DNA of 64,000 bases from Oscillospiraceae bacterium (GCA_015064385.1 SVSI01000011.1:1-64000), one strand, 5' to 3'. Shown: positions 51,970-60,286, numbered from the stretch's first letter. Numbers and translations are program-made. The notes: a model not told the origin generated them from the sequence alone.

Positions 51970-53223
51970 TCACAGCGCCGCTCCGTTTTTGATAAGAGTG
52001 TCGCGAAGGAGCTTTGTGTCAAGCGTGTGTGCGCACTCTCCCGTCTTGTACGCAAGAGCCGCCGCAGTTCCCGCCGCCTGACCGAGAGTTGCACAGATCG
52101 GCATAATTCTGACCGACGCCTGCGCCTCGTGGGTTGCCGAGATACATCTTCCGGCAACGAGTAGGTTGTCGTATTCCTTCGGGAGAAGCGAGCGATAGGG
52201 AATAGAATATCTCTCCTCGCCCTTAAAATAATAATGTGAGGTTCCCGAACCCGCGGGATTATGAATATCTATATCGTAATTTCCGAGAGCTATCGCATCG
52301 TCGAAATAGGTAAGATTTTTAAGGTCCTCGACGGTCAGAACGTAAATTCCTTTGAGCTTACGGCTCTCTCTTACACCGATCTCACTTGCTATCGAGATAA
52401 GCGTGCTGTTTTCAAACGCTTTTGAGTGCTTTTTTAGGAAAAGCTCCATCTCATATACCTGACGGCGCGCCGCGATCTCTGCACGGCTCTTATCAAAGGG
52501 ATCTGTAGGATCAAGCTTTACGATTCTCGTGGTGTTGAAGTGAACTATTCCTTCGCCTATGCCGTAGAATACGAGAATATCCTCGCGAGGATTTTTGATC
52601 TCGCCGCTTTTCTGAAGCTCCTTGTATTTTTCGTTTATCGTTGCGCTGTCCTTTTTGAACTGTGCAACGTCAACTCCGCTCATTCTGAAGCAGGTCGTCA
52701 TCGGCTGACAGAGTCCGTCGCTTTCACGCCCGAGCTGATAATCACAGCCCGCAAGGTAAAACAGATTTCCGTCTCCCGTTGTGTCGATAAAGAAGTCGGC
52801 TTCGAGAGTTAAAATACCTGCATCGGTAGTAACGCTTACGCTCTTTATCTTGTTTTTCTCGCAGTTTACGGCACAAAGACAAGCGTGGAAAAGAAGGTCA
52901 ACGCATGCCTCGCTTACCATATCGTCAAGCAGGAGCTTGAAGTATTCGGGCTTAAATCTCATAAGCGAAAACTCGCTCGTGTATTTCTTTTCACGCTCAC
53001 GCATTTCCGCAAATATTCCGCTGCTCAAATGGTTTCCAACCTTGTTATCCTCACCGAGCGTCCAGTAACGCATAAAGGGATATACGAGGTTGTTTGATAT
53101 TGCGCCTCCGAGAGTTCCGCTCTTTTCGATAAGTAAAACCGAGAGTCCCTCTCGAGAAGCACTGACAGCCGCCGCGACACCCGCGAGTCCGCCTCCTGCA
53201 ACTATAAGATCGTATTTCTTCAT
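51970..53223 (-). CDS. FAD-dependent oxidoreductase (FAD_oxidored family)
   Basis: 417 residues. N-terminal FAD motif LIVAGGGLAGVAAAVSASREG, LIEKSGTLGGAISNNLVYP, a second cofactor contact DFFIDTTGDGNLFYLAGCD, and C-terminal LLVAGRCISATHEAQASVRIMPICATLGQA. Typical of the FAD_oxidored group found in carbohydrate clusters of gut anaerobes; substrate unknown. RBS AAAGGAG. Divergent from a PocR/AraC regulator that may control it. Confidence 0.9.
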   Translation of the reverse strand: MKKYDLIVAGGGLAGVAAAVSASREGLSVLLIEKSGTLGGAISNNLVYPFMRYWTLGEDNKVGNHLSSGIFAEMREREKKYTSEFSLMRFKPEYFKLLLDDMVSEACVDLLFHACLCAVNCEKNKIKSVSVTTDAGILTLEADFFIDTTGDGNLFYLAGCDYQLGRESDGLCQPMTTCFRMSGVDVAQFKKDSATINEKYKELQKSGEIKNPREDILVFYGIGEGIVHFNTTRIVKLDPTDPFDKSRAEIAARRQVYEMELFLKKHSKAFENSTLISIASEIGVRESRKLKGIYVLTVEDLKNLTYFDDAIALGNYDIDIHNPAGSGTSHYYFKGEERYSIPYRSLLPKEYDNLLVAGRCISATHEAQASVRIMPICATLGQAAGTAAALAYKTGECAHTLDTKLLRDTLIKNGAAL

Positions 53224-53304
53224 AATAGAGTCTCCTTTTTAGATCGCTATATGAAAATAATATCACACAATTATCGAAAAAACTTATATTTTCAGAAATT
53301 TATA

Positions 53305-53333
53305 TTGAATAAACGAAACTTTTATGCTATAAT
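53305..53333 (+). promoter_or_regulatory. Promoter for PocR/AraC regulator
   Basis: TTGAAT (53305-53310), 17 bases, TATAAT (53328-53333). Confidence 0.75.
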
Positions 53334-53368
53334 TTGTTTGAAATTGTACAATTAGTAGAGGAAAAGAT

Positions 53369-54190
53369 ATGAATTACAGCTCTCTGAACGATCTTATTGA
53401 TTATCTTGAATATGGCACGAAGCTACATATCGGAGTTTTGTTTTTCGGTTCTTTTGGTAACGAAAAACTCGTTTTGCCACACGAAAGACAGATACATAAA
53501 AGTCCCCTTTGCGGAGTTATGAAGGAAACTCCAAATGGATTCAAGCGCTGTTATTATTGCAGAAATTATGCTGTAAAAAAGGCACTTACGGACAAAAAGG
53601 CGTTCGGCGGACTTTGTATAAACGGAGTGTATGAATACATTCGGCCCGTGCTAATAGACGACAAGGTGGTCAGCGTAATTTTTATAGGAAATATACTTCC
53701 GCAGGAAAATAAACTTGAAAAATTGAAATGGAAGCTGCGCGAAAATCATGATCTGATCAGATCTCTGGAGAGCGGTTTTTCCCCCGAGCGTTGCGAAAGG
53801 ATCGGTGAGCTTATCGAGAGCTATATAAGAATGATCCTTGAGCTTTGCCCGAACGAAACGAAAAATGAAGATTTCGATCCTCTTATCGAAAATCTTAAAA
53901 GCTACATTGAAGCAAACCTTGAATACGAAATAGATCTCTCAATGCTTGCAAATATATTTCATTATAACGAAAAATATCTCGGACGACTCTTTAAGAATAA
54001 GACCGGATTTTCTTTCAGCGAATGGGTAAATCTGAGAAGAACAGAAAGAGCCGGGGAAATGCTTCTTTACGGAAAAGAGAGTGTTATAAGTATATCGGAA
54101 AAGGTCGGCTTTAATAACGTAACCTATTTCAACAGAGTTTTCAAAAAGTATTACGGTGTTACTCCGAGCGAGTATAGAAAAAAAGGATAA
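53369..54190 (+). CDS. PocR-domain AraC family regulator
   Basis: 273 residues. The N-terminal PocR ligand-binding domain (~1-160) shows LCGVMKETPNGFKRCYYCRN with its Cys cluster and GGLCINGVYEYIRPVLID. A linker is followed by a C-terminal AraC double helix-turn-helix (DLSMLANIFHYNEKYLGRLFKNKTG and VISISEKVGFNNVTYFNRVFKK). PocR domains sense small ligands such as propanediol-type compounds or hydrocarbons. Divergent from the FAD oxidoreductase gene. Confidence 0.92.
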   Translation: MNYSSLNDLIDYLEYGTKLHIGVLFFGSFGNEKLVLPHERQIHKSPLCGVMKETPNGFKRCYYCRNYAVKKALTDKKAFGGLCINGVYEYIRPVLIDDKVVSVIFIGNILPQENKLEKLKWKLRENHDLIRSLESGFSPERCERIGELIESYIRMILELCPNETKNEDFDPLIENLKSYIEANLEYEIDLSMLANIFHYNEKYLGRLFKNKTGFSFSEWVNLRRTERAGEMLLYGKESVISISEKVGFNNVTYFNRVFKKYYGVTPSEYRKKG

Positions 54191-54226
54191 AAATATCCCA
54201 CAGACAGGTCTGTGGGATATTTTTTT
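54189..54226. terminator. Terminator between PocR/AraC and pdxY
   Basis: ATATCCCACAGAC with GTCTGTGGGATAT, A-run and T-run flanks. Confidence 0.92.
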
Positions 54227-55058
54227 AGTTATTTACTGAATTTATAAGATACGAAAGCTCTGTTTCAAACTTTGCTCCGTACCAATGGTTATCTTCCTTT
54301 GCGGTGGCTTTTATACATCTTAAGGTGTAGTCTGCGGCAATCTTTGCGCTCTCAAAAGCACTCTTTTGGCGAGTAAGCGCACCAACGAATGCGGAAGCGT
54401 AGATGTCTCCCGTTCCGTGACAGCTGTTGGGGAGAAAGTCGTGCTCGTAGTACGAGTAGCTTCCGTTTTCAAATATAACTATACCTGTCTTACCTGACTC
54501 GTAGCTGACGCCTGTGAGAATGACGTTTTTAACGCCGAGTCCGGTCAGCTTTGTAAGGAGAGAGTCGATATACTCCCTGTCGTATTCGGTCTTGTACTCA
54601 ACGCCGGTGAGGAAGCACGCTTCGGTAATGTTGGGTATGATATAGTCTGCACTTGTGCAGAGCTTTACCATCTCTTTTACAAATTCGCCGTCAAATCCGG
54701 GATAGAGCTTTCCGCCGTCTGCCATTGCGGGATCAACTATGCGTACGCAGTTATCCTTTGCACACGAGGCGAAGATGTCTTTAACGTATCCGATCTGTCT
54801 CGTACTTCCGAGATAGCCGGTATATATCGTATCAAACTTGATATTTTCCTTTTCCCAATGCGAACGGATATCGGGCATATCGTCGGTCAGATCGCGGAAA
54901 GTATATCCCGAAAATCCTGCGGTATGCGTAGATAAAACTGCGGACGGCAACACACACGTCTCGACACCGCAAGCCGAGATTATGGGCAGTGCGACGGTGA
55001 GAGAGCACTGACCGACACACGAAATATCCTGAATAGTTAAAACTTTTTTGTACGACAT
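54225..55058 (-). CDS. pdxY: Pyridoxamine/pyridoxine kinase
   Basis: 277-residue ribokinase-fold kinase of vitamin B6 salvage: LTIQDISCVGQCSLTVALPIISACG, VLSTHTAGFSGYTFRDLTDD, VDPAMADGGKLYPGF and the anion-hole motif PNSCHGTGDIYASAFVGAL. Converts pyridoxine, pyridoxal and pyridoxamine to their 5'-phosphates. RBS AGAGG. Divergent from a MocR-type regulator with overlapping promoters. Confidence 0.93.
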   Translation of the reverse strand: MSYKKVLTIQDISCVGQCSLTVALPIISACGVETCVLPSAVLSTHTAGFSGYTFRDLTDDMPDIRSHWEKENIKFDTIYTGYLGSTRQIGYVKDIFASCAKDNCVRIVDPAMADGGKLYPGFDGEFVKEMVKLCTSADYIIPNITEACFLTGVEYKTEYDREYIDSLLTKLTGLGVKNVILTGVSYESGKTGIVIFENGSYSYYEHDFLPNSCHGTGDIYASAFVGALTRQKSAFESAKIAADYTLRCIKATAKEDNHWYGAKFETELSYLINSVNN

Positions 55059-55070
55059 TTATTTTACCTC

Positions 55071-55099
55071 TTTACAAATCGTTATAAATGTATTATAAT
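55071..55099 (+). promoter_or_regulatory. Promoter for MocR regulator
   Basis: TTTACA (55071-55076), 17 bases, TATAAT (55094-55099). Its -10 overlaps that of the opposing pdxY promoter. Confidence 0.75.
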
Positions 55100-55119
55100 C
55101 ATTTTTGATAATATGTAAA
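55092..55119 (-). promoter_or_regulatory. Promoter for pdxY
   Basis: Minus strand TTTACA (55119-55114), 16 bases, TATAAT (55097-55092), face to face with the MocR promoter. Confidence 0.75.
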
Positions 55120-55150
55120 TTACCAAAATAGGAGAATTTTATATAACCAG

Positions 55151-56212
55151 ATGGCAAGAGATAAAAAATACTACACACTATACAAGACCTTGAAAGGGAA
55201 GATACTTTCGGGCGAATATAAGCCGGACCAAAAGCTACCCTCAAAAAGAACGATGGCTGATATGACTAGCAATAGCGTGATAACCGTACAAGGAGCTTAC
55301 GATCTGCTATCTGACGAGGGATATATCTATTCAAAGGAGCGAAGCGGATATTACGTCGCAGAGTTTGATCCTCTTTATATAAAGGAAGCGGATAACGTGC
55401 GCGCTCTCCCTTTGCTTAACGAGGAAAACGATCTTCCGAGCGGTGATTTTGAATACTCGGTATGGTTCAAAACACTTCGCAAGGTTATATCCGATAAGGG
55501 AGAAAAGCTGTTCGTGAAATCGCCTGCAAAGGGCTGCGCCGTGCTTCGTAACGCTATATCCGAATATCTTTACAGATATCGCGGAATGTACGCAGAGCCC
55601 GAGCGTATCATTATCGGATCGGGGGCTGAGCAGCTCTACGACACGGTGGTTCGCCTGTTTGGACGCGATAAGATATACGCGATAGAAGACCCCTCGTACG
55701 CACAGATCGAAACTGTATATGAAGGAATGGGCGTCACCGTTGAAAAGCTGAAGATGGGTAGTGACGGAATAGAAAGCGACGCTCTTATCAGCTCGCGCGC
55801 AAACGTTTTGCACGTTACTCCTTTTCACAGCTATCCGTCGGGAGTTACGGCAAGCGCCAAGAAAAGACACGAATATCTCGCATTTGCCAATAAAAACGGC
55901 GGATATATCGTTGAGGACGATTTTGACAGCGAGTTTTTCGTTCCGGGTAACCCAATAGAGTCCCTTTACTCACTCGATAGCGGAAACAGGGTACTGTATA
56001 TGAATACTTTTTCAAAAAGCTTGTCTCCCTCAATGCGAATGGGATATATGGTTCTGCCGCGTGATCTCCTTGGAAAATATGACGAAAAGATGAGTATGTA
56101 TTCCTGCACGGTGCCGGTTATAGATCAATACGTGCTTGCCGAGTTCATAAAAAGCGGTAATTTTGAGCGTCATCTGAACCGTATGAGAAGAAAAATGAAA
56201 GAAATTAAATAA
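55151..56212 (+). CDS. pdxR: MocR/PdxR-like GntR regulator, C-terminally shortened
   Basis: 353 residues. GntR winged helix (YKTLKGKILSGEYKPDQKLPSKRTMADM; ~1-70) joined to a fold-type-I aminotransferase domain with GSGAEQLYDTVVRLFG, IEDPSYAQIETV, VEDDFDSEF and the PLP-lysine motif TFSKSLSPSMRMGY. It stops at NRMRRKMKEIK, about 100 residues short of the usual 450-480, so the small C-terminal aminotransferase domain is missing. No continuation is seen downstream; the feo promoter starts 15 bases after the stop. Divergence from pdxY suggests PLP-dependent control of pdxY. It may be a decaying or minimal regulator. Confidence 0.88.
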   Translation: MARDKKYYTLYKTLKGKILSGEYKPDQKLPSKRTMADMTSNSVITVQGAYDLLSDEGYIYSKERSGYYVAEFDPLYIKEADNVRALPLLNEENDLPSGDFEYSVWFKTLRKVISDKGEKLFVKSPAKGCAVLRNAISEYLYRYRGMYAEPERIIIGSGAEQLYDTVVRLFGRDKIYAIEDPSYAQIETVYEGMGVTVEKLKMGSDGIESDALISSRANVLHVTPFHSYPSGVTASAKKRHEYLAFANKNGGYIVEDDFDSEFFVPGNPIESLYSLDSGNRVLYMNTFSKSLSPSMRMGYMVLPRDLLGKYDEKMSMYSCTVPVIDQYVLAEFIKSGNFERHLNRMRRKMKEIK

Positions 56213-56227
56213 ATTTTCAAAAAACTC

Positions 56228-56256
56228 TTGACAAATGAAAAGTTTTTTTGTATAAT
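56228..56256 (+). promoter_or_regulatory. Promoter for feoAB
   Basis: TTGACA (56228-56233), 17 bases, TATAAT (56251-56256). Confidence 0.9.
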
Positions 56257-56262
56257 TGTGTT

Positions 56263-56280
56263 CGGTTAGCGGGCGCTAAC
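56263..56280. promoter_or_regulatory. Candidate iron-responsive operator at the feo start site
   Basis: CGGTTAGC-GGGC-GCTAAC, an inverted repeat (GTTAGC/GCTAAC) located at the expected transcription start. A related and longer copy is at 56550-56569. The half-site resembles DtxR/IdeR-type boxes (GGTTAG...CTAACC) more than Fur boxes. Confidence 0.65.
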
Positions 56281-56303
56281 TGAAAATGCTTACGGAGGGA
56301 CCT

Positions 56304-56525
56304 ATGACACTGCGAGACGCACAAGAGGGAAGAGAATATATCATTCAGAGCATCGTTACAGACGACGAAGAGCTCGATGCTTTCCTTTTTTCACTTGGCT
56401 GCTATGAGGGCGAGCCGATAACCGTCGTGTCCCATCTTAAGGGCAGTCTCGTAGTCTCCATTAAGGACGGTAGATATAGCATCGACAAAGAACTCGGTGA
56501 AGCCATCCTTGTTAAAGAAAAATAA
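56304..56525 (+). CDS. feoA: Ferrous iron transport accessory protein FeoA
   Basis: 73 residues, a small SH3-like FeoA: LRDAQEGREYIIQSIVTDDE, LGCYEGEPITVVSH, GRYSIDKELGEAILVKE. ATG 56304 has GGAGGG 5 bases upstream; the ATG at 56286 lies upstream of this RBS. FeoA assists FeoB in Fe(II) uptake. First gene of feoA-feoB-Cys-rich protein. Confidence 0.94.
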   Translation: MTLRDAQEGREYIIQSIVTDDEELDAFLFSLGCYEGEPITVVSHLKGSLVVSIKDGRYSIDKELGEAILVKEK

Positions 56526-56549
56526 TCTAACGGTTATTTTTTTGACCGT

Positions 56550-56569
56550 CGGTTAGCAACTGCTAACCG
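56550..56569. promoter_or_regulatory. Second candidate iron operator, between feoA and feoB
   Basis: CGGTTAGC-AACT-GCTAACCG, perfect 8-bp arms, the same half-site as at 56263. It lies 60 bases before feoB. It may also act as an RNA hairpin. Confidence 0.65.
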
Positions 56570-56628
56570 AAGCGCTTTACAGTATCTGTAACTAAACGAA
56601 ATTTTTTATCTTCCAGGAGGAAAAACAA

Positions 56629-58677
56629 ATGAGAATTGCACTTGCGGGTAATCCCAATAGCGGCAAGACCACGATGTACAACGCTCTGACCGGCAGCAGC
56701 GAAAAGGTCGGAAACTGGGCGGGAGTTACCGTGGAAAAGAAAGAACACGCAATCAAGAAAAGCTTTTGCGGCGACCTTGACGGTCTTATCGCGGTAGATC
56801 TTCCGGGTGCGTACTCAATGTCTCCGTTTACGTCAGAGGAGAGTATTACGAGCGCATACGTAAAGACTGAAAATCCCGATGCTATTATCAACATCGTGGA
56901 CTCGACCAACCTCAGCAGAAGTCTTTTCTTTACGACACAGCTCCTTGAGCTCGGAATTCCGGTTGTTATCGCTCTTAATAAGACTGATATCAATAAGAAA
57001 AAGGAAACGAAGATAAACGTTGCCTCTCTCTCCGAAAAGCTCGGATGCCCCGTAATAGAGACGGTTTCGACATCGGCTGAAGGACTTTCCGAGCTCGTTA
57101 ACGCCGCAGTTTCGGTTATAGGCAAGAGTCAGAAGGCGCCTTACGTTCAGGATGATATTGATCTTTCCGACAAGAAGGCGGTAGTTGATGCAGATAAAAA
57201 ACGTTTTGATTTCGTAAATAAGATCGTAAAAGACGTTGAGAAGAGAAAGGTCTTTACAAAGGACAAGAACTCGCAGGATAAGATAGACGCTATCCTTACA
57301 AATAAATGGCTCGGTATTCCGATCTTTGCACTGGTTATGTTCCTTGTTTTCCAGATCTCGCAGGCATGGCTCGGAGTCTGGGTCGCGGAGGGCTACGTAT
57401 TTAACGAAGGCGCCGATAACGAGCTTGTTATTCCGGGACTCGTTACCTTTATCGAGATGTTTGGAGAATGGGTTGCGGGACTTATGGAAAACGCAAACCC
57501 GCTGATCACCTCTATCCTTGTTGACGGTATTATCGGCGGTGTCGGTGCGGTAGTCGGATTCTTACCTCTCGTAATGGTCATGTACTTCCTTATCGCACTC
57601 CTCGAGGACTGCGGCTATATGGCACGCGCTACCGTCGTTCTCGATCCGATATTCAAAAAGGTCGGTCTTTCGGGTAAATCGGTAATTCCGTTTATTATCG
57701 GTACGGGCTGTGCTATCCCCGGCGTTATGGCTTGCCGTACTATCCGTAACGAGCGCGAGAGAAGAGCTACCGCAATGCTTGCACCCTTTATGCCGTGCGG
57801 AGCAAAGCTTCCCGTTATTGCGCTTTTCGCAGGAGCATTCTTCGGAGACGCTTCGTGGGTAGGAACTCTTATGTATTTTGCGGGAATAGTTATCATATTC
57901 CTTTGCGCGCTCCTTATAAATAAGCTCACGGGACATAAGAACAGAAAATCCTTCTTTATAATAGAGCTTCCCGAATATAAAGCTCCTTCCTTTAAGAGAG
58001 CGGCAATATCTATGTGCCAGCGCGGATGGGCTTACATAGTCAAGGCGGGAACGATCATTCTGGTATGTAACTTTGCGGTTCAGCTTATGCAGTCCTTTAC
58101 ATGGAGCTTCGTACCTGCTGAAAACGCAGCGGATTCGATCCTTGCTACGATCTCCACGCCCTTTGCATACGTATTTGCTCCTATCGTCGGTGTCGTTGCC
58201 TGGCAGCTTGCTGCGGCAGCTATTACCGGATTTATCGCAAAAGAGAACGTTGTCGGAACACTTGCAGTTTGCTTTGTAGGACTTGAAAACCTCATAGATA
58301 CCGAGGAATTTGCACTTATGGAGGGTGCGGCGGGCGCAGAGGTTGCGGGAATTATGGCAATTACCAAGGTTGCCGCACTCGCTTACCTTATGTTCAATCT
58401 TTTCACGCCTCCGTGCTTTGCAGCTATCGGTGCTATGAATTCGGAGATCAAGAGCAGAAAATGGCTCTGGGCGGGTATCGGACTCCAGTTCGGTGTAGGA
58501 TATTCGGTCGGATTCCTCGTTTATTTCTTCGGAACGCTCTTTACCTCTGCAAGCTTCGGAAGCATCTGGATGCCTATCGTCGGCTGGGCGATAGTGGGTG
58601 CGTTTGCACTTGTTCTCTCTGTACTTATCATCAAGAAGAATAATGAAATCAAGAACGAATATGCCCTTAAGGCATAA
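56629..58677 (+). CDS. feoB: Ferrous iron transporter FeoB
   Basis: 682-residue inner-membrane Fe(II) transporter with N-terminal G-protein: P-loop GNPNSGKT (7-14), DLPG (57-60), NKTD (117-120). The membrane part has two gate repeats (DCGYMARATVVLDPIFKKVGLSGKS region, FIIGTGCAIPGVMACRT; and SMCQRGWAYIVKAGTII, FIAKENVVGTLAVCF). RBS AGGAGG. In operon with feoA and a Cys-rich protein; control by the palindromes above is likely. Confidence 0.97.
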   Translation: MRIALAGNPNSGKTTMYNALTGSSEKVGNWAGVTVEKKEHAIKKSFCGDLDGLIAVDLPGAYSMSPFTSEESITSAYVKTENPDAIINIVDSTNLSRSLFFTTQLLELGIPVVIALNKTDINKKKETKINVASLSEKLGCPVIETVSTSAEGLSELVNAAVSVIGKSQKAPYVQDDIDLSDKKAVVDADKKRFDFVNKIVKDVEKRKVFTKDKNSQDKIDAILTNKWLGIPIFALVMFLVFQISQAWLGVWVAEGYVFNEGADNELVIPGLVTFIEMFGEWVAGLMENANPLITSILVDGIIGGVGAVVGFLPLVMVMYFLIALLEDCGYMARATVVLDPIFKKVGLSGKSVIPFIIGTGCAIPGVMACRTIRNERERRATAMLAPFMPCGAKLPVIALFAGAFFGDASWVGTLMYFAGIVIIFLCALLINKLTGHKNRKSFFIIELPEYKAPSFKRAAISMCQRGWAYIVKAGTIILVCNFAVQLMQSFTWSFVPAENAADSILATISTPFAYVFAPIVGVVAWQLAAAAITGFIAKENVVGTLAVCFVGLENLIDTEEFALMEGAAGAEVAGIMAITKVAALAYLMFNLFTPPCFAAIGAMNSEIKSRKWLWAGIGLQFGVGYSVGFLVYFFGTLFTSASFGSIWMPIVGWAIVGAFALVLSVLIIKKNNEIKNEYALKA

Positions 58678-58690
58678 AATTGGAGAAAAA

Positions 58691-58891
58691 ATGGACAATA
58701 TTATCGCAATTATTATAATACTTCTGATAGTTGGAGGCGCCGGCGCGTACATTATCAAGGCAAAGAAAAGCGGAAAGAAATGTATCGGCTGTCCTGACTC
58801 GTGCTCGTGCAGTGCCGGTAAAGAAGGCGATAAAAAGTCATCTTGCGGCGGAAACTGCGGTGCTTGCGGCGGATGCTCGAGCGATAAGTAA
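58691..58891 (+). CDS. FeoB-associated Cys-rich membrane protein
   Basis: 66 residues: one N-terminal membrane helix (IIAIIIILLIVGGAGAYII) and a Cys-rich tail (CIGCPDSCSC, CGGNCGACGGC). Matches the small proteins often next to feoB, thought to help handle iron. ATG 58691 follows TGGAG; the longer open frame upstream overlaps feoB and is not used. Confidence 0.9.
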   Translation: MDNIIAIIIILLIVGGAGAYIIKAKKSGKKCIGCPDSCSCSAGKEGDKKSSCGGNCGACGGCSSDK

Positions 58892-58936
58892 AAATCAGAT
58901 CCTAACGTACAAATACCTTTTACCTTAAAAAGCAAG

Positions 58937-58972
58937 ACGCACCGAATAAGCCACGGTGCGTTTTGTTTTTTT
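58937..58972 (+). terminator. Terminator of feo operon
   Basis: ACGCACCG, 9-base loop, CGGTGCGT, TTTGTTTTTTT. Confidence 0.88.
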
Positions 58973-58982
58973 GTATTTTGTA

Positions 58983-59011
58983 TTGAAAAGATACGTGATA
59001 TATGCTATAAT
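58983..59011 (+). promoter_or_regulatory. Promoter for ribokinase
   Basis: TTGAAA (58983-58988), 17 bases, TATAAT (59006-59011). Confidence 0.8.
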
Positions 59012-59072
59012 TATGTAGAAAGATCTCAGAAAGGGAAGAGTCGGTGTCTTTTACCGCTCTCGGTTTTATGAT

Positions 59073-60011
59073 ATGGCAAAAATTATCGTGGTTGGAAGTC
59101 TCAACGTTGATATTACCGCGTACGCAAGTCGTTTTGCGCGCGACGGAGAGACTGTTAAGGGAGACGATATAAAGTTCGGTCCGGGAGGAAAGGGCGGAAA
59201 TCAGGCAAGCGCTGCGGCAAGAGCAGGCGGAGAGGTCTGTATGATCTCGCGTATCGGCAGAGATGTTCTTTCGGGCGTTATTACTGATCATTATAATAAG
59301 GAGGGAATCTCCGATAAATATCTTTCGCGCAGCGACAGTTTGCCTACGGGAAGTGCGGTTATTGAGGTGAGCGCCGAGAACGGTCAGAATAAGATAGTCG
59401 TTATTGCGGGCGCAAACTCCGAGCTTTCCGCGGAGCACGTCAGGGAAGCGCAGGAAGAGTTTAAGGATTGCGACGTTTTCCTCACGCAGCTCGAAACGGG
59501 ACTTGATCCGATATACGAAGGTATAAATCTTGCCAAAAAATACCAAAAAACGGTAATTCTCAATCCTGCGCCGCTCCAGAAATTACCAAATGATATACTT
59601 ATGAACGTAGATTATTTCACGCCGAACGAGACTGAAGCTGAGTTTTATTCGGGTGTCAAGATCGAAAACGAAGAGGATGCCTCAAGGGCGGCAAAAGAGA
59701 TAATCAAGCTTGGCGTTAAGAACGTAGTTATAACGCTTGGTAAAAGGGGAGTATATTTCTCAAACGGAAAAGAAAGCTTTTCGGTTGCAACCAAGCTGCT
59801 TAAGGCGGTGGATACCACGGGTGCAGGCGACGCCTTTAACGGCGGACTTGCAGTAGCGCTCGGTGAAGGAATGGATATAAAGGACGCCCTCAAATTTGCC
59901 AACTGCGCCGGATCGCTGTCAGTGACGAGATACGGTGCGGCAACCTCGGGCGCGTACAGATCTGAAATAAAGGAAATGATGAAGGATTTTTACGGAGTAG
60001 AGATAAACTGA
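59073..60011 (+). CDS. rbsK: Ribokinase
   Basis: 312-residue PfkB-family sugar kinase: VVGSLNVDITAYASRFARDGETV, FGPGGKGGNQASAAARAGG, NPAPLQKLP, FTPNETEAEFYSG and DTTGAGDAFNGGLAVAL with the catalytic Asp. Phosphorylates ribose for the pentose phosphate pathway. The leader has AAAGGGA, then a hairpin, then 12 bases to ATG (see findings). It stands alone with its own promoter and terminator; no ribose transporter is next to it. Confidence 0.94.
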   Translation: MAKIIVVGSLNVDITAYASRFARDGETVKGDDIKFGPGGKGGNQASAAARAGGEVCMISRIGRDVLSGVITDHYNKEGISDKYLSRSDSLPTGSAVIEVSAENGQNKIVVIAGANSELSAEHVREAQEEFKDCDVFLTQLETGLDPIYEGINLAKKYQKTVILNPAPLQKLPNDILMNVDYFTPNETEAEFYSGVKIENEEDASRAAKEIIKLGVKNVVITLGKRGVYFSNGKESFSVATKLLKAVDTTGAGDAFNGGLAVALGEGMDIKDALKFANCAGSLSVTRYGAATSGAYRSEIKEMMKDFYGVEIN

Positions 60012-60024
60012 AAATAAAATATTT

Positions 60025-60061
60025 AACCGCAGACAGATTTGTGTCTGCGGTTTGTTTTTTT
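60025..60061 (+). terminator. Terminator after rbsK
   Basis: AACCGCAGACA with TGTCTGCGGTT, then TGTTTTTT. Confidence 0.92.
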
Positions 60062-60110
60062 AATAAAAGTGGAATTTTGTTATATCGGAAATCGTGCACG
60101 GAAAAAGTAC

Positions 60111-60126
60111 ACACAATATATTGTGT
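60111..60126. promoter_or_regulatory. Perfect 16-bp palindrome matching the NrdR-box pattern
   Basis: ACACAATATATTGTGT, a perfect palindrome fitting the NrdR consensus acaCwAtATaTwGtgt. NrdR represses ribonucleotide reductase genes according to ATP/dATP. No nrd gene or second box at the usual ~31-base spacing is seen. CGTGCACG (60093-60100) is another small palindrome beside it. Confidence 0.55.
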
Positions 60127-60154
60127 TCGTGGCGAAACTAAAGTGAAATAAACG

Positions 60155-60286
60155 CTGTGGAAAACTCCTGTGGATAAAATAACGGTCAAAATAGTTTTCC
60201 ACAGGCGAAATCCACAGGGGAGAAGCATAAGGGATGCATGCCTGTGGATTTATGTTTAATTATACTAAATGATTATTTAGTATAAT
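60155..60286. other. DnaA-box cluster with adjacent AT-rich palindrome (oriC-like)
   Basis: Five sites with the DnaA core TCCACA/TGTGGA: TGTGGAAAA (60156-60164), TGTGGATAA (60169-60177, perfect consensus), TTTTCCACA (60195-60203), AAATCCACA (60208-60216), TGTGGATTT (60243-60251). CTGTGGAAAACT (60155) and AGTTTTCCACAG (60193) are a 12-bp inverted repeat; AAATCCACAGG (60208) and CCTGTGGATTT (60241) an 11-bp one. An AT-rich stretch follows with a perfect palindrome, ATTATACTAAAT (60259-60270) and ATTTAGTATAAT (60275-60286). No gene. Confidence 0.65.

Noticed and set aside
57562-58935. 457-codon minus-strand open frame opposite feoB
   Set aside because: Runs antisense to FeoB transmembrane repeats and the Cys-rich gene; composition is that of a reverse-complemented coding region.
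60155-60251. Replication terminus/dif reading of the repeats, because flanking genes converge
   Set aside because: No 28-bp dif-like XerCD site was seen; the repeats are DnaA-box cores. Kept as a caveat to the origin idea.
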